The position numbers were made by a program, and so were the translations under genes. A stretch of DNA of 64,000 nt from Tetragonia tetragonoides (Eukaryota > Streptophyta > Magnoliopsida > Caryophyllales > Aizoaceae). Below are positions 36,601-48,602 of the stretch, in pieces (positions within the stretch are counted from its first letter, which is position 1; each line of letters starts with the position of its first letter). The DNA lies in assembly GCA_038025085.1 (NCBI GenBank), contig CM076153.1:18141001-18205000 (forward strand), read 5' to 3'. The notes beneath the pieces are model-generated. The model had not been told where the DNA came from, did not search any database, and saw only the letters and a program-made list of their open reading frames with translations.

Positions 36601-39600
36601 GTAACAAAGAAAAGGAATACATTACTTCAGACATAAAAATCTTACATGCCCATGGGACAGACCGCTACACTGCCACCTAGTTGGAGAGCTCGGATTGATG
36701 TTGCCTGCTCAGGATACAAAGCTAGAGAATAGAATGGTGAGATAATGGTTCTTTCTTGAACTATACAAGAACAAAGACTTATCCAAAACAAAAAAATTAA
36801 ATAATTGAACGATATATCTTACATTTAGGAGGATACACTATCAGAAGATTTGACACATCTGGCTTTAAAGATGTGTTAGTAACGCATATTCCCCTTGCCA
36901 CCTTCCCTTTAACAGCCCTTGTACTTGGATCTGGAGAGCTTTCTTGAGAAGCATCAGACTTAGACAAAGCTAATGCTTGAGGAACTATAAAGTGTGGATC
37001 AATAACCAACTGTTGGCTGAAGATCTCCTGGCCAGAAGCTAATCTCACTCCTCTATAAAGCCCACTACCCTGCATCCATCAACCAATTGATACAAACTTG
37101 TCAGACTTTTATATGTGCTATAAGATACTCTTCAGAATATCGATTATTATCATATCCTCACCTTCTCAGCGAGCAGGGCGTCTACGGGCATTCGTAATAC
37201 CTGCAATAGGCCAATAGCTAAGTGCAGTCAGTATAACAGCTACAGGCAATAATAGTAATAATCTTATAAGAGAATCTACAAGATAATCATGATAAAAGTT
37301 CACAGCCGTGACAAGGACAATCGCCATGGCAAAGATATAATCATACAGCTGGTGCTCGCTTAATATCGAATAGGTAGCTGCGTCATTGGTCATCAGTGTC
37401 TGGTATGCACTCCTTAGGTTTGAAATTGGTTTGCTCCATAGAGAGTGGTGGGCGGACTGGGCTCTGGGCCCAAGCCAGGAATAGGGGGGAGTAAGGGCCA
37501 ATACCAAACTGCCCAGCTTGGTTCAGCCAGTGAGAGACGGACCCGCTCTCCTCACCGGTCACCATGCGTGACTAGGGCGCATGGGTGGCTAGGGGGCTTT
37601 GCCGAGTGCCTCTCGCGAAGCACTTACCCCCTAAAGAGTCCTTAGAGCTTTTCCCATTTTGACAGGAGAGAACATTGGAAGTGTCTAACTTTCATACTGG
37701 GAGTTAGAATTATATTTGGAGCCAAGTTGGACGCTGAAATGGGCGCTGACACTGCCAAGGTGGCGCTGACGCGAGACAGAAGGCACTGACAAGGACGATA
37801 GGCGCCCAGTAGGCACGAATAGCCCGGAAGACTCCAGAAGCCTCCAGGCAAGCCCCGTTTCCAGAAGCTTCTTGGGTAATCCGGGAATTGGAGGGTCTAG
37901 AAGGCACCAAGGAAGCTTCCAAGGGGTTCCTAGATATTTTGCTAAGTTTCTAGAGTTCTCCCCTTATTTCCCTGGTAAATTATTGAGGAGATATTTTGTA
38001 TGGATTTCTCTAGAACTTCCTATAGGAGCTTGACACTTGGCATTTCTCTAGAGGCTTCCCAGGACCAAGGAGCTCTATAAATAGGGGATTGCCCCATTCA
38101 TTTGTATATATTCAGAAAGCCTTGTACATTCATACAAGCATTAATACAAAGCAAAACATTTCCCACACTTAGCCATTCTCCCACTTTAATTCCTTGTGAA
38201 TAACACTTAACCCACAACCAAGGCATCACAAAACCTATCGCTTCCGACTTAACTTAGCTCGGGACAAGCCTGACTTGGTTCCAACGGGACAGTGAGCGAG
38301 TGGCACACGGAGTTGACAAGGTCGTGATTGGGGACTTAGTGTCAGCACGTGAGAAGTGGCATCAGAGCTCCGGTTAAGGCGTGGTACGAGACGGGACTTC
38401 GTTCCCATGGCAGGAGGAGAGAAAGAAAAAGTTGAAGCTTCGGGAGTGAGTCACGAGGAAGCACAGACCGGGCGTAAGAAGAACAAAAAGGACGTCGAGA
38501 ACATCATCGTCAAGCTCACTGACGCTGTCGCGCAACTGGAATCCCGAGCCGACAGCTAAGACCACAGGTAGGACTTGAGTGAGAAGATGTTGGTTGCACT
38601 CAACGAACTCAAGGCCAAGTACCAAGGACTTGGCGAATCTGGAGACTAAGTTGATGGGCGTAATCTCGGCTGTCCAGACGGAGTTGGACAGTATAAAGAC
38701 GGAGTTAACGCTTTGCAAGGCGACCGTGGCTGGGAGTGCTACGGTAAGGGAGGCGCCAAGGCTCAAAGTACCCGAACCACCGAAATTCGCGGGTAAACGG
38801 GACGCGAGGGAACTCGACAAATTCCTTTGGTGTGTCGAGCGGTACTTTGATGCAATGCACTTGGAGGACGATGCTTCCAAGATCACGACGGCCACCATGT
38901 ATCTTTGCGACGATGCCATCCTTTGGTGGAGGGTGCAGCACGGTGACAAGAAGAAGGACGACAAGGCGATCAAGACATGGGAGGAGTTTCAGGCTGAGCT
39001 TAAGAGACAATTCTACCCGGAGAATGCGGATGAGCTCGCAAGGGCGAAACTCCGCAATCTCAGGAATACGAGCACGATCAAGGAGTACGTCAAGCAGTAT
39101 TCCACTCTCATGTTGGAGATTGCCGACATGAGTGATAAAGACCGGCTGTTCTACTTCATGGATGGGCTAACGCCGTGGGTAAAACAGGAGCTTAAGCGGC
39201 GGGATGTGCAGGACTTGGCACATGCAGTATCGGTGGCCGAGTCCCTTATCGAGTTCTCTCCGGACTCGAAGAGGGACAAGAAGGATCGTAAGGGCGGCGG
39301 CAAGGAGAAAGGTGGGGGAGTGAAGACCCACCAGGGAGGCAACAAACCGTCGTCTTTCAACGCAGCAAAGGACAAAGGTAAGTCTATCCAACACTCGAAC
39401 GACAAGAGTAAATCTCGTGATTGTTTCTTGTGTGGTGGACCGCACTTTGTCCGAGAGTGTCCTCAGCGACAGAAGCTTAATGCTTTGGTGTCCGGGTGTG
39501 AGGACAAGTCGAGTTCCGACGAGGAAACGAGAATGGGAGCCCTTCGTTTCCTCAGCAACATCGAGGCAACCAAGGCGCAGCCATAACAAGACGCCAAAGT

Positions 39601-42600
39601 AGCCAAGATTAAGGTGCTGTCATCGGACGGTGGGCGGCCGTCCAAGGGACTAATGTTCGTAGAGGCCAAGGTGAACGAAGTGGCCTCTAAGGCGTTAGTC
39701 GACACAGGAGCAATGCATAACTTCGTGGCGAAGGAGGCTGCGAGGTTGGGGTTGAAATACACCAAGGAGCCAAGCTGGATGAAAGTCGTCAACTCTTCAT
39801 CCATGCCTATCCACGGTGTAGCTCGAGGAGTTCCCTTGCACCTTGGCGAGTGGAAGGGAAAGGCGGATCTGACCGTGGTGACGATGGATGACTACGGTCT
39901 GATGCTCGGGATGGATTTCATGGATACCGTGAAACCCATTTCCTTCGACTAGGATGACACCATGGTGATTTCCTGTAGTAGTGGTGCGTGTGCGATCCTG
40001 GTCACGAGGGAGGTGGTCGAGACCAAGATGCTGTCATCCTTGCAACTTAAGAGGGGCGTCAAGAGGAAGGAGGCCACGTACTTGGCGGCACTGAAGCTAG
40101 CAGAAGAGGGCGCTCTTTCTCTTGATGTTCCTAGGGACATCTAGAATGTTCTGGAGGAGTTTGGAGACGTGATGCCTCCAAAACTTCCTAAGAGGCTGCC
40201 ACCCAGGAGAGAGGTGGATCACGAGATCGAGCTTGAACCGGGAGCTTGATCGCCAGCTATGGGGCCTTATCGGATGGCTCCACCGGAGTTAGAAGAGTTG
40301 CAGAGATAACTCAAGGAGCTTTTGGACGCAGGATTTATAAGGCCGTCCAAAGCACCGTTCGGGGCACCGGTACTGTTTCAGCGGAAACACGATGGGTCAT
40401 TGCGGATGTGTATTGACTACCGGGCCCTCAACAAAATTACTGTCAAGAACAAGTACCTCATACCCTTAGTGGCGGACTTGTTCGATTGCTTGGGCAAAGC
40501 AAGGTACTTTACAAAATTGGACCTGCGTTCGGGGTACTGGCAGGTTCGGATTGCGGAAGGAGACGAGCCCAAGACGACTTGTGTCACCAGATACGGAGCG
40601 TACGAGTTTCTGGTGATGCCGTTTGGCCTAACCAACGCCCCGGCAACGTTCTGCACGTTGATGAACAAGGTATTACACCCTTTCCATGATAAATTCGTTG
40701 TTTTTATCTCAATGACATTGTTGTGTACAACGACACGCTCGAAGAGCATGTCCAGCATCTTAGACAGGTGTTCCAAGTGCTAAGGGAGAACGAGCTGTAC
40801 GTAAAGAAGGAAAAATGCTCGTTCGCTTTACCGGAGGTGGATTTCTTGGGACACCATATCAAGGAAGGGACGATTATGATGGACCGGGCGAAGGTGAAGG
40901 CCATAGAAGAATGGGAGCCACCTAAGAATGTCTTGCGGTCATTCCTTGGGTTGGCAAACTATTACCGGCGCTTCATCCAAGGCTATTCCACGAGGGCGGT
41001 GCCTCTGACCGACTTGCTGAAGAAGAAGGTCACATGATGTTGGGATGAAGTCTGCCAACGGGCCTTTGAAGATTTGAAGAAGGCCGTATCGGAGGAACTA
41101 GTGTTGGCGTTGCCGGACTACTCCAAGGCGTTCGAGGTGCATACGGACGCTAGTGACTTTGCCAATCGGAGGAGTGTTGCCGTGTTGGTACAAGATGGGC
41201 ACCCCGTAGCCTACGAATCTCGCAAGCTCAATGAAACTGAACGGAGGTATCCAGTACACGAGAAAGAGATGACAGCCGTCACCCATTGCTTGCGAGTTTG
41301 GAGGCATTATTTGCTCGGGAGTCGGTTCATCATCAAAACCGACAACGTGGCGATAAGTTATTTCCAGAACCAGAAGCTAAGCCCGAAGCAAGCACGGTGG
41401 CAAGACTTCATGGCCGAGTTTAATTATGTGATGGAGTATAAGCCCGGCAAGGCAAACATCGTGGCAGACGCACTTAGTCGGAAGGCTATGTTGGCTACCA
41501 TCAGTGGGGTAAACAGCAACGTCCTTGGGCGTATCAAGGATGGATGGGGCAGGATGCTTTGGCCAAGAGTTTGATGGAAATGGCCAAAGACGGGAAGACG
41601 CGGCGGTTTTGGATAGAGGACGGTCTACTCTTTACAGTGGGGCATCGTATCTTTGTCCCTCGGTGCGACAACCTACGCCGAGAATTGATGGAGTGTCATG
41701 ACTCCAAATGGGCTGGTCATCCAAGAGTACAGCGAACGTTGGCACTTATGGAGGACACCTATTACTGGCCACGTATGCGTGACGACATCGAATCCTACGT
41801 TCGCACGTGTCTTGTGTGCCAGCAAGACAAGATAGAGCAACACTCACTAGCCGGGTTGCTCGAGCCTTTGCCTATTCCAGAGAGACCGTGGGATGAAATC
41901 CACGGCACTCCCCAAGTCTGATGGGTGCGGGTCAATCATGGTAGTGGTCGACAGATTTTTGAAGTATGGTGCCTTGCCCGAACGCAGGTCCAACTTCGTA
42001 AAGTACCTTGCTTTGCCCAAGCAATCGAACAAGTCCGCCACTAAGGGAATCGGGTACTTAACGGTAATTTTGTTGAGGGCCCGGTAGTCAATACACATCC
42101 GCAACGACCCATCATGTTTCCGAACGGTGCTTTGGACGGCCTTATAAATCCTGCGTCCAAAAGCTCCTTGAGTTGTCTCCGCAACTCTTCTAACTCCGGT
42201 GGAGCCATTCGATAAGGCCCCATGGCTGGCGGTCGAGCTCCCGGCTCCAACTTGATCACGTCTCCAAACTCCTCCAGAACATTCCGGCTGTCCCTAGGAA
42301 CATCAAGAGAAGAAGCGCCCTCTTCTGCCAGCTTCAGTGTCTCCAAATATGTGGCCTCCTTCCTCTTGACGCCCCTCTTAAGTTGCAAGGATGACAGCAT
42401 CTTGGTCTCGACCACCTCCCTCGTGACCGGGACCGCACACGCACCACTACTCCGAGAAATCACCATGGTGCCATCCTTGTCGAAGGAAATGGGTTTCACG
42501 GTATCCATGAAATCATCCTGAGCACCAGACTGTAGTCATCCATTGTCACCACGGTCAGATCCGCCTTTCCCTTCCACTCGCCAAGGTGTAAGGGAACTCC

Positions 42601-45600
42601 TCGAGCTACACCGTGGATAGGCATGGATGAGGAGTTGACGACTTTCATCCAGCCTTGCTCCTTGGTGTATTTCAACCCCAACCTCCCAGCCTCTTCCTTC
42701 GCCACGAAGTTATGCTTTGCTCCTGTGTCGACTAACGCCTTAGAGACCACTCCGTTCACCTTGGCCTCTACGAACATTAGTCCCTTGAACGGCCGCCCAC
42801 CGTCCGATGACAGCACCTTAATCTTGGCTAGTTCGGCGTCTTGTGATGGCTGCGCCTTGGTTGCCTTGATGCTGCTGAGGAAACGAAGGGCTCCCATCCT
42901 CGTTTCCTCGTTAGAACTCGACTTGTCCTCACACCCGGACACCAAAGCGTTAAGTTTCTGTTGTTGAGGACACTCCGGACAAAGTGCGGTCCACCACATA
43001 AGAAACAATCACGAGATTTACTCTTGTCATTCGAGTGTTGGATGGACTTACCCTTGTCCTTCGATGCGTTGAACGACGGTTTGTTGCCTCCTTGGTGGGT
43101 CTTCGCTCCCCCACCTTTCTCCTTGCCGCCTCCCTTACGATCCCTCTTGTCCCTCTTCGAGTCCGGAGAGAACTCGATAAGGGACTCGGCCACCGATATT
43201 GCATGTGCCAAGTCCTGCACATCGCGCCGCCTAAGCTCCTATTTTACCCACGGCTTTAGCCCATCCATAAAGTAGAAGAGCCGGTCTTTATCGCTCATAT
43301 CTGCAATCTCCAACATGAGAGTGGAATATTGCTTCACATACTCCTTGATCGTGCTCGTATGCCTGAGGTTGCGGAGTTTCTCTCTTGCGAGCTCATCCGC
43401 GTTCTCCGGATAGAATTGTCTTTTAAGCTCCATCCGGAACTCCTCCCATGTCTTGATTGCCATGTCGTCCTTCTTCTTGTCACTGTGCTGCACCCTCCAC
43501 CAAAGGATGGCATCCTCGCAAAGAGACATGGTGGCCGTCGTGATCTTGGAGGCATCATCCTCCAAGTGCGTTGCATCAAAGTACCGCTCAACACACCAAA
43601 GGAAGTTGTCGAGTTCCCTCACATCCCGTTTCCCCACGAATTTCGGTGGTTCGGGTACTTTGGGCCTTGAGTGCCTCCCTTACCGTAGCACTCCCAGCCA
43701 CGGCCGCCTTGCAAAGCGTTAACTCCGTCTTTGTACTGTCCAACTCCGTCTGGACAGCCGAGATTACGCCCATCAACTTAGTCTCCAGATTCGCCAAGTC
43801 CTCCTGGTACTTGGCCTTGAGTTTGTTGAGTGCAACCAACATCTTCTCACTCAAGTCCTCAGACGCTGTCTCGACATCGTCCAACCTCTGGTCTGAGTTG
43901 TCGGCCCGGGATTCCAGCTGCGCGACAGCGTCAGTGAGCTTGACGACGATGTTCTTGACGTTCCATTTTATTCTTCTTACGTCCGGTCTGTGCTTCCTCG
44001 TGAATCACTCCCGAAGCTTCAACGTTTTCTTTCTCTCCTCCTACCATGGCAACGAAGTCCCGTCTCGTACCACGCCTTAACCGGAGCTCTGATACCACTT
44101 CTCACGTGCTGACACTAAGTCCCCAATCACGACCTTGTCAACCCCGTGTGCCACTCGGCTCACTGTCCCGTTGGAACCAAGTCAGGCTTGTCCCGAGCTA
44201 AGTTAAGTCGAAAGCGATAGGTTTTGTGATGCCTTGGTTGTGGGTTAAGTGTTTATTCACAAGGAATTAAAGTGGGAGAATGGCTAAGTGTGGGAAATGT
44301 TTTGCTTTGTATTAATGCTTGTATGAATGTACAAGATTTTCTGAATATGTACAAATGAATGGGGCAATCCCCTTTTTATAGAACTCCTTGGTCCTAGGAA
44401 GCCTCTAGAGAAATGCCAAGTGTCAAGCTCCTATAGGAAGTTCTAGAGAAATCCATACAAAATATCTCCTCAATAATTTACAAGGGAAATAAGGGGAGAA
44501 CTCTAGAAACTTAGCAAAATATCTAGGAAACCCTTGGAAGCTTCCTTGGTGCCTTCTAGACCCTCAAATTCCAGGATTACACAAGAAGCTTCTGGAAACG
44601 GGGCTTGTCTGGAGGCTTCTGGAGTCTTCCGGGCTATTCGCGCCTACTGGGCGCCTATCGTCCTTGTCAGCGCTTTCTGTCTCGCGTCAGGCCACCTTGG
44701 CAGCGCCCATGTCAACGTCCAGCTTGGCTCCAAATATAATTCTAACTCCCAGTATGAAAGTTAGACACTTCCAATGTTCCCTCCTGTCAAAATGGGAAAA
44801 GCTCTAAGGACTCTTTAGGGGGTAAGTGCTTCGCGAGAGGCACTTGGCAAAGCCCCCTAACCACCCATGCGCCCTAGTCACGCATGGTGACCGGTGAGGA
44901 GAGCGGGTCCGTGACACTGGGGCTCAAGATGGGCTTCATTTGGTGGGCAGCTTATCCATAGAAAAGAAAAACTAAAGCAAGAACAGAAAACAGGATAACA
45001 AAAAGGATCACAAATCCTTTTTCTTTGACAAGGTTCTTTGAAATTAGGGGCATGCATGTTACTAATATGTATACCTCAACTAATTCCATCATCTGCTACT
45101 ATAGCTTCCCAGCCTAGCTACTCCTGATTAAATGCCTAAGTGCTTCTTCCAACAGAGCTCGAAATTCCTGCTCTACTATTCTGGTTTAATCATTAATCAT
45201 TTTCATTCTCGTGTTAATGGGAAGTCCTATATTGATAAGATAAGAGAGCTTTGAGCTTGTTTATAACCAAGTGAGCTACTCCACCCATTGATAATGGCTT
45301 GGAACCCTCACGTGGGATGTATTCGCTCATTTGATTAAAACCCAATTCATTTAATGTTAACAGGTACTGTGAAGTTTAACCTCTTTACATCTCAGTACCT
45401 CCAAGTTTCGACATTGTCATTCCTCCCTGTGACGTTTTAAGGAAGCTAACGGCACGCATTCAAGTATGAGAATGCCTATACTAGCGAAACATGTTAGAAC
45501 CCCCCCCCCTCCTATTTTTATTTTTTTATTTTTGTGCTCTAATTTTGTTCCCTGCCCCATCTCTTTCTCTCTCTCCTTCTATCTCCCTTTGTGATCTCAT

Positions 45601-48600
45601 ATGCAAGGCTGAGGAAATGACGTTTCAGACAAAATTCTAGCAGCAAAGATCTTTTATCCATCAAACCAAGTGAAAATCGGTCAAAGGGGTGAGCTAATCT
45701 CATATTTTTAAAGTGTTCACTGGGTTAATCACATATTTTTAGTTGTGCCACTTTTGATTGTTGTAAACAGTTTGGGAATATGAAAATACCAACTAACATG
45801 TGACACTTAAAAGCGTGGAAAAAGTACAATTACCCATGAGATATGGGGTTGGGATCAGTGGCTTTCTTCCCACCTTTAACCCAGAGACGGGGATTCTCAT
45901 CCCTAACAATTGGGATCCCTTTATCCTCCCGCAAGCTATTGGGACCATCTTACCATCATAAAAACAAACAACTAATAAAAAAAAGTATCATTGCCCTTAG
46001 ACAAAAGCGTGACTAAAATATGACACTAAAAAAGAATCGCAAGTTCTCCACATTAATTTTTGTCACTTTTTTAAAGCATACCAAAACTCTTTTTCTAGGT
46101 GTGGAAAACCCAGCCACCTAGGGTGGGGAAATGGCATTTTTCTTGTAGTGTACCATTCTAGGTTTACTCAAATAATTTATGAGCCAGGGTAGAGAAAACG
46201 AAATAAGAGATTATCTAAGTGACTAAGTATATAATCCTTTGCCCTTCATAAAAGCAGGGACAACATTCACTACATCAATGGAGAGTATTCAATCCTCTCC
46301 CTTCTGTTTCTTTTTCCTCTCCCTTTTTTTCCCTTTTCGTTTCCCATGTTTGCAGGCCTTCCCTTTCTCTTTTCAGTTACTTGGGGGCCACGTGCAACGC
46401 ATGCAGATCAACTAGTCTAAAGTGAAACAAGAAGAAGGCAGGAGTTTTTGTTGCAATTCACAAAGTAAAGTCAGGCAGACATTCATATTCAAACCTCTCC
46501 CTTCTGTTTTTCTTTCCACTCCCTTCTGTTTCTTTTTCCTCTCCCTTTTTTTCCCTTTTCATTTCCCATGCTTGCAGGCCTTCCCTTTCTCTTTTCAGTT
46601 ACTTGGGGGCCACGTGCAACGCATGCAGATCAACAACTAGTCTAAAGTGAAACAAGAAGAAGGCAGGAGTTTTTGTTGCAATTCACAAAGTAAAGTCAGG
46701 CAGACATTCATATACGAGACTAAGAGTGTCCTATTAACTGAATGATAAGATAAAAGACAATAACTATAGTACTCTCCGAAACATACATATATGGATCCTT
46801 TAACGGCAGCACGACGGCAAAAAGCTTGCGGCAACTCTCCTTGGCCATACATAGGGTATAACATAGCCCCTTGTGCGTTTGGGAATCTAGAGTTGGCATT
46901 GAAAATAGGTCAGAAATGTAAATACAGATATCAGTCTCTAGTCAATTTCAAAAAAAAAATGAATTTCAAGTCATAAAGCAACTTGTTACCTTCCAATTGA
47001 CGAATGATAGAGAGCCAAACGGTCAATTCCATCCTTTGTCTTGAGCAAATCTTTGCAACATTCTACATTTCCTTGATCGTAATCTGCCATTGCTATGGCA
47101 TAAAGAACAATCCTGCAAGGAGAACAACGAATCAAACATCAATACCAGAACCACATACAGCAGGAATCCAAAGCAAACTACCAGATTGATTGTTCTGGAA
47201 CTATAGCATGACTTCACGAGAGTAACTGAACTTCTACGTAAAACATCACACATACCCAAGACAACTCCAAACAAGAAATCCAAACTTCCAACACTTTGGT
47301 AAGTTAGAGTACATGAGGAGATCTAGCTGAGCTAATCTAGTCCAATAACATACATAGCAAATACTCTAATCACTATAGAAATTGACAATTGTTAGAATCC
47401 AAACAATCTATCTATCAACTTTCATACTCACAACCACTAATACTTTCAAAGCAAAAGTGAACAGAACCCTTGCTATAAGCCTATAACCATATACAACAAA
47501 ACATACTATGCTTATCTTATCTACCACAATAAAAATTCAAAACAACAAGCTATATCCCACATACAGAACGCCCGATGAATCAAAATTCACTTACACACCC
47601 AACTTATCGAATCAAATCAAAATCATAATCAACAAAAACTATTTATATTTTTACAAAAAAAGGTCACTACTATTAAACTCGATTTTCCACTGCAATTACA
47701 ACCTTTAATAATATTAAAATCAGTGAGAGAAAAAAAACTGTTACTGACAAGCATGCTATACTTCCTTAGCAGTTAGCACTACTAAAAATTCAAATTAGCA
47801 AGACAATTATAGGTAGGCCAAATACAACATAACCCAAAATCAAAATGAACAAGAACTCTGCCTTTTATAACCAACAAATAAACTACATTGTACACAAAAA
47901 GAAGTGACTAACAGTAAGAGAAGTGTACGATTTAATCTTGTGAGGCAACTTCATTTTGGTCAAGAAATCCACAAACGAACTCTCCAAATCAACATCATCA
48001 ATCACATTTTCACCTTCACCTTCACCTTCCAAATGTTGTTGAACCAATTTAAAAAACCTCATCAAAACATTCTTCTCAGTCAAACTCAAACTCCGATCTT
48101 TGAAAATGGCCGCTCTAGAATCCGGCACAGTAACCAAATTCTTACTCTCTCCATCAAAAATCAAGCTTTCATCAATGGATTTAAACTCGATGTAGTTGTT
48201 GACCCCTGATTTGAGCATTAAGTTGATCATTTTATCAGCGCAGAATAAAACCCTAGGGCCCGAAACATCGAGCGAGAATCTGTTAGGGTTTGGGAGGTCA
48301 TTGGTGGGTGTGATTGAAATTGGGGTGTAGAGAGAGTGGGAGGAGAGAGAAAGGGGGGTGAATTCGGAAGTGGGGGTTGGGGAGGAGAGAGAATTGGGAG
48401 GAGAGAGAAAGGAGGGGAGGTCGGGAGGAGAGAGAGAGGAGAAGTGGGAGCCATAGAAGGGGTTGGGGTCGAGATGGAGGACGGATTTGCCGGAAGTGGA
48501 AGCGGTGGAAGCTAGGAGAGAGTTTGGGAGGCTGGTTCCGATTAGGATTAGGTCGAAGTTTGAGGGTTCTATTGGGGGGAACTCTGGTGATGTTTCTGCC

Positions 48601-48602
48601 AT
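33693..48602 (-). CDS. REP: Rab escort protein (REP), GDI-related
   Basis: REP presents newly made Rab GTPases to Rab geranylgeranyl transferase and delivers the lipidated Rabs to membranes. Exons from the 5' end: 48602-47929, 47112-46990, 46886-46787, 37200-37162, 37069-36823, 36721-36646, 36182-35969, 34125-34045 and 33791-33693. They join in phase to 550 residues; Arabidopsis REP is of similar size. The N terminus has the dinucleotide-fold-like [17 protein letters not shown] (16-32) and [16 protein letters not shown]. The GDI-family block [19 protein letters not shown] is in exon 3, [19 protein letters not shown] in exon 5, and an acidic tail ends the protein. Exon 4 has only 39 nt ([13 protein letters not shown]). 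Intron 3 (37201-46786, 9.6 kb) contains opposed Ty3/gypsy copies. The exon 7 donor (GAG/GTCTGA) is weak. An upstream in-frame ATG at 48656 would add 18 residues; I prefer 48602 because REP proteins start near this point. Confidence 0.93.
37531..38347 (+). repeat. LTR of left gypsy copy
   Basis: About 817 bp from TG (TGAGAGACGGACCCGCTCTC) to a terminal CA just before the primer-binding site. It contains a good TATA box (CTATAAATAG at 38074-38083), about 80 bp before the end of a short-leader region. It pairs with the inverted LTR at 44107-44916. The exact 3' border is uncertain by some 10 bp. Confidence 0.75.
38357..38374 (+). other. Primer-binding site, left gypsy copy
   Basis: TGGCATCAGAGCTCCGGT matches the usual plant initiator-Met tRNA primer site TGGTATCAGAGC with one change. 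Confidence 0.75.
38407..41976 (+). pseudogene. gag-pol remnant of left gypsy copy
   Basis: In order: Gag from about 38407, with a frameshift near 38560, to the stop at 39586, carrying one CCHC knuckle ([13 protein letters not shown]) and a K/G-rich linker. Aspartic protease at about 39610-39950 ([15 protein letters not shown]). RT from about 40320 ([25 protein letters not shown]), with the active-site DD block damaged at about 40715 by a frameshift and an Asp-to-Asn change. RNase H at about 41090-41500 (HTDASDF start, [10 protein letters not shown] end). Integrase zinc region at about 41640-41840 ([18 protein letters not shown]) and the first part of the core, to 41976. Stops at 39954, 40247 and 40306 and a TGA at 41035 also break it. 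Order RT-RH-IN identifies Ty3/gypsy. Confidence 0.88.
41977..44049 (-). pseudogene. gag-pol remnant of right (inverted) gypsy copy
   Basis: Minus-strand copy of the same family: Gag (44049 to about 42830, with frameshifts near 43950, 43660 and 43225 and a damaged knuckle at about 42985), protease ([15 protein letters not shown], about 42740) and the start of RT up to the LDLRSG block. It ends at 41977, joined to the other copy. The same gene order and similar length of arm show it is homologous to 38400-40533, but point changes and small indels are spread along it. Confidence 0.85.
44080..44097 (-). other. Primer-binding site, right gypsy copy
   Basis: On the minus strand TGGTATCAGAGCTCCGGT, a perfect match to the standard initiator-Met tRNA primer site, unlike the left copy, which has one change. 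Confidence 0.8.
44107..44916 (-). repeat. LTR of right (inverted) gypsy copy
   Basis: About 810 bp, starting on the minus strand with TGTCACGGACCCGCTCTCCT. Homologous to 37531-38347 in reverse orientation. The TATA region here reads CTATAAAAAG. Confidence 0.78.
46265..46710. repeat. Tandem duplication of about 222 bp in REP intron 3
   Basis: Two head-to-tail copies (about 46265-46486 and 46487-46710) share a CT-rich part, GCAGGCCTTCCCTTTCTC, then GGGGGCCACGTGCAACGCAT and GTAAAGTCAGGCAGACATTC. Copies are nearly identical, so the duplication is fairly young. Confidence 0.85.

Larger units (their letters stand above)
37531..44916. mobile_element. Opposed Ty3/gypsy copies forming a giant inverted repeat
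   Basis: Left copy (+): LTR, primer-binding site, gag, protease, RT, RNase H and start of integrase. Right copy (-): LTR, primer-binding site, gag, protease and start of RT. They abut at 41976/41977, where plus-strand integrase sequence changes abruptly to the reverse complement of the RT region. Homologous arms are about 37535-40533 and 41977-44912, with a 1443 bp loop. Neither copy has a 3' LTR. The flanks (GCCAG left, CTGGG right) are not a direct duplication, so a simple insertion is not shown. Both copies carry many lesions. The structure sits wholly inside REP intron 3. Confidence 0.88.

Noticed and set aside
37166..37507. Minus-strand frame of 113 codons with hydrophobic stretches, like a small membrane protein
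   Set aside because: It overlaps REP exon 4, whose correct frame and splice sites are clear, in another frame; the rest is intron and I recognise no family.
46110..46150. CACTA-like end (TTTTTCTTGTAGTGT) in REP intron 3
   Set aside because: Too short, and no matching left end or subterminal motif array was found.
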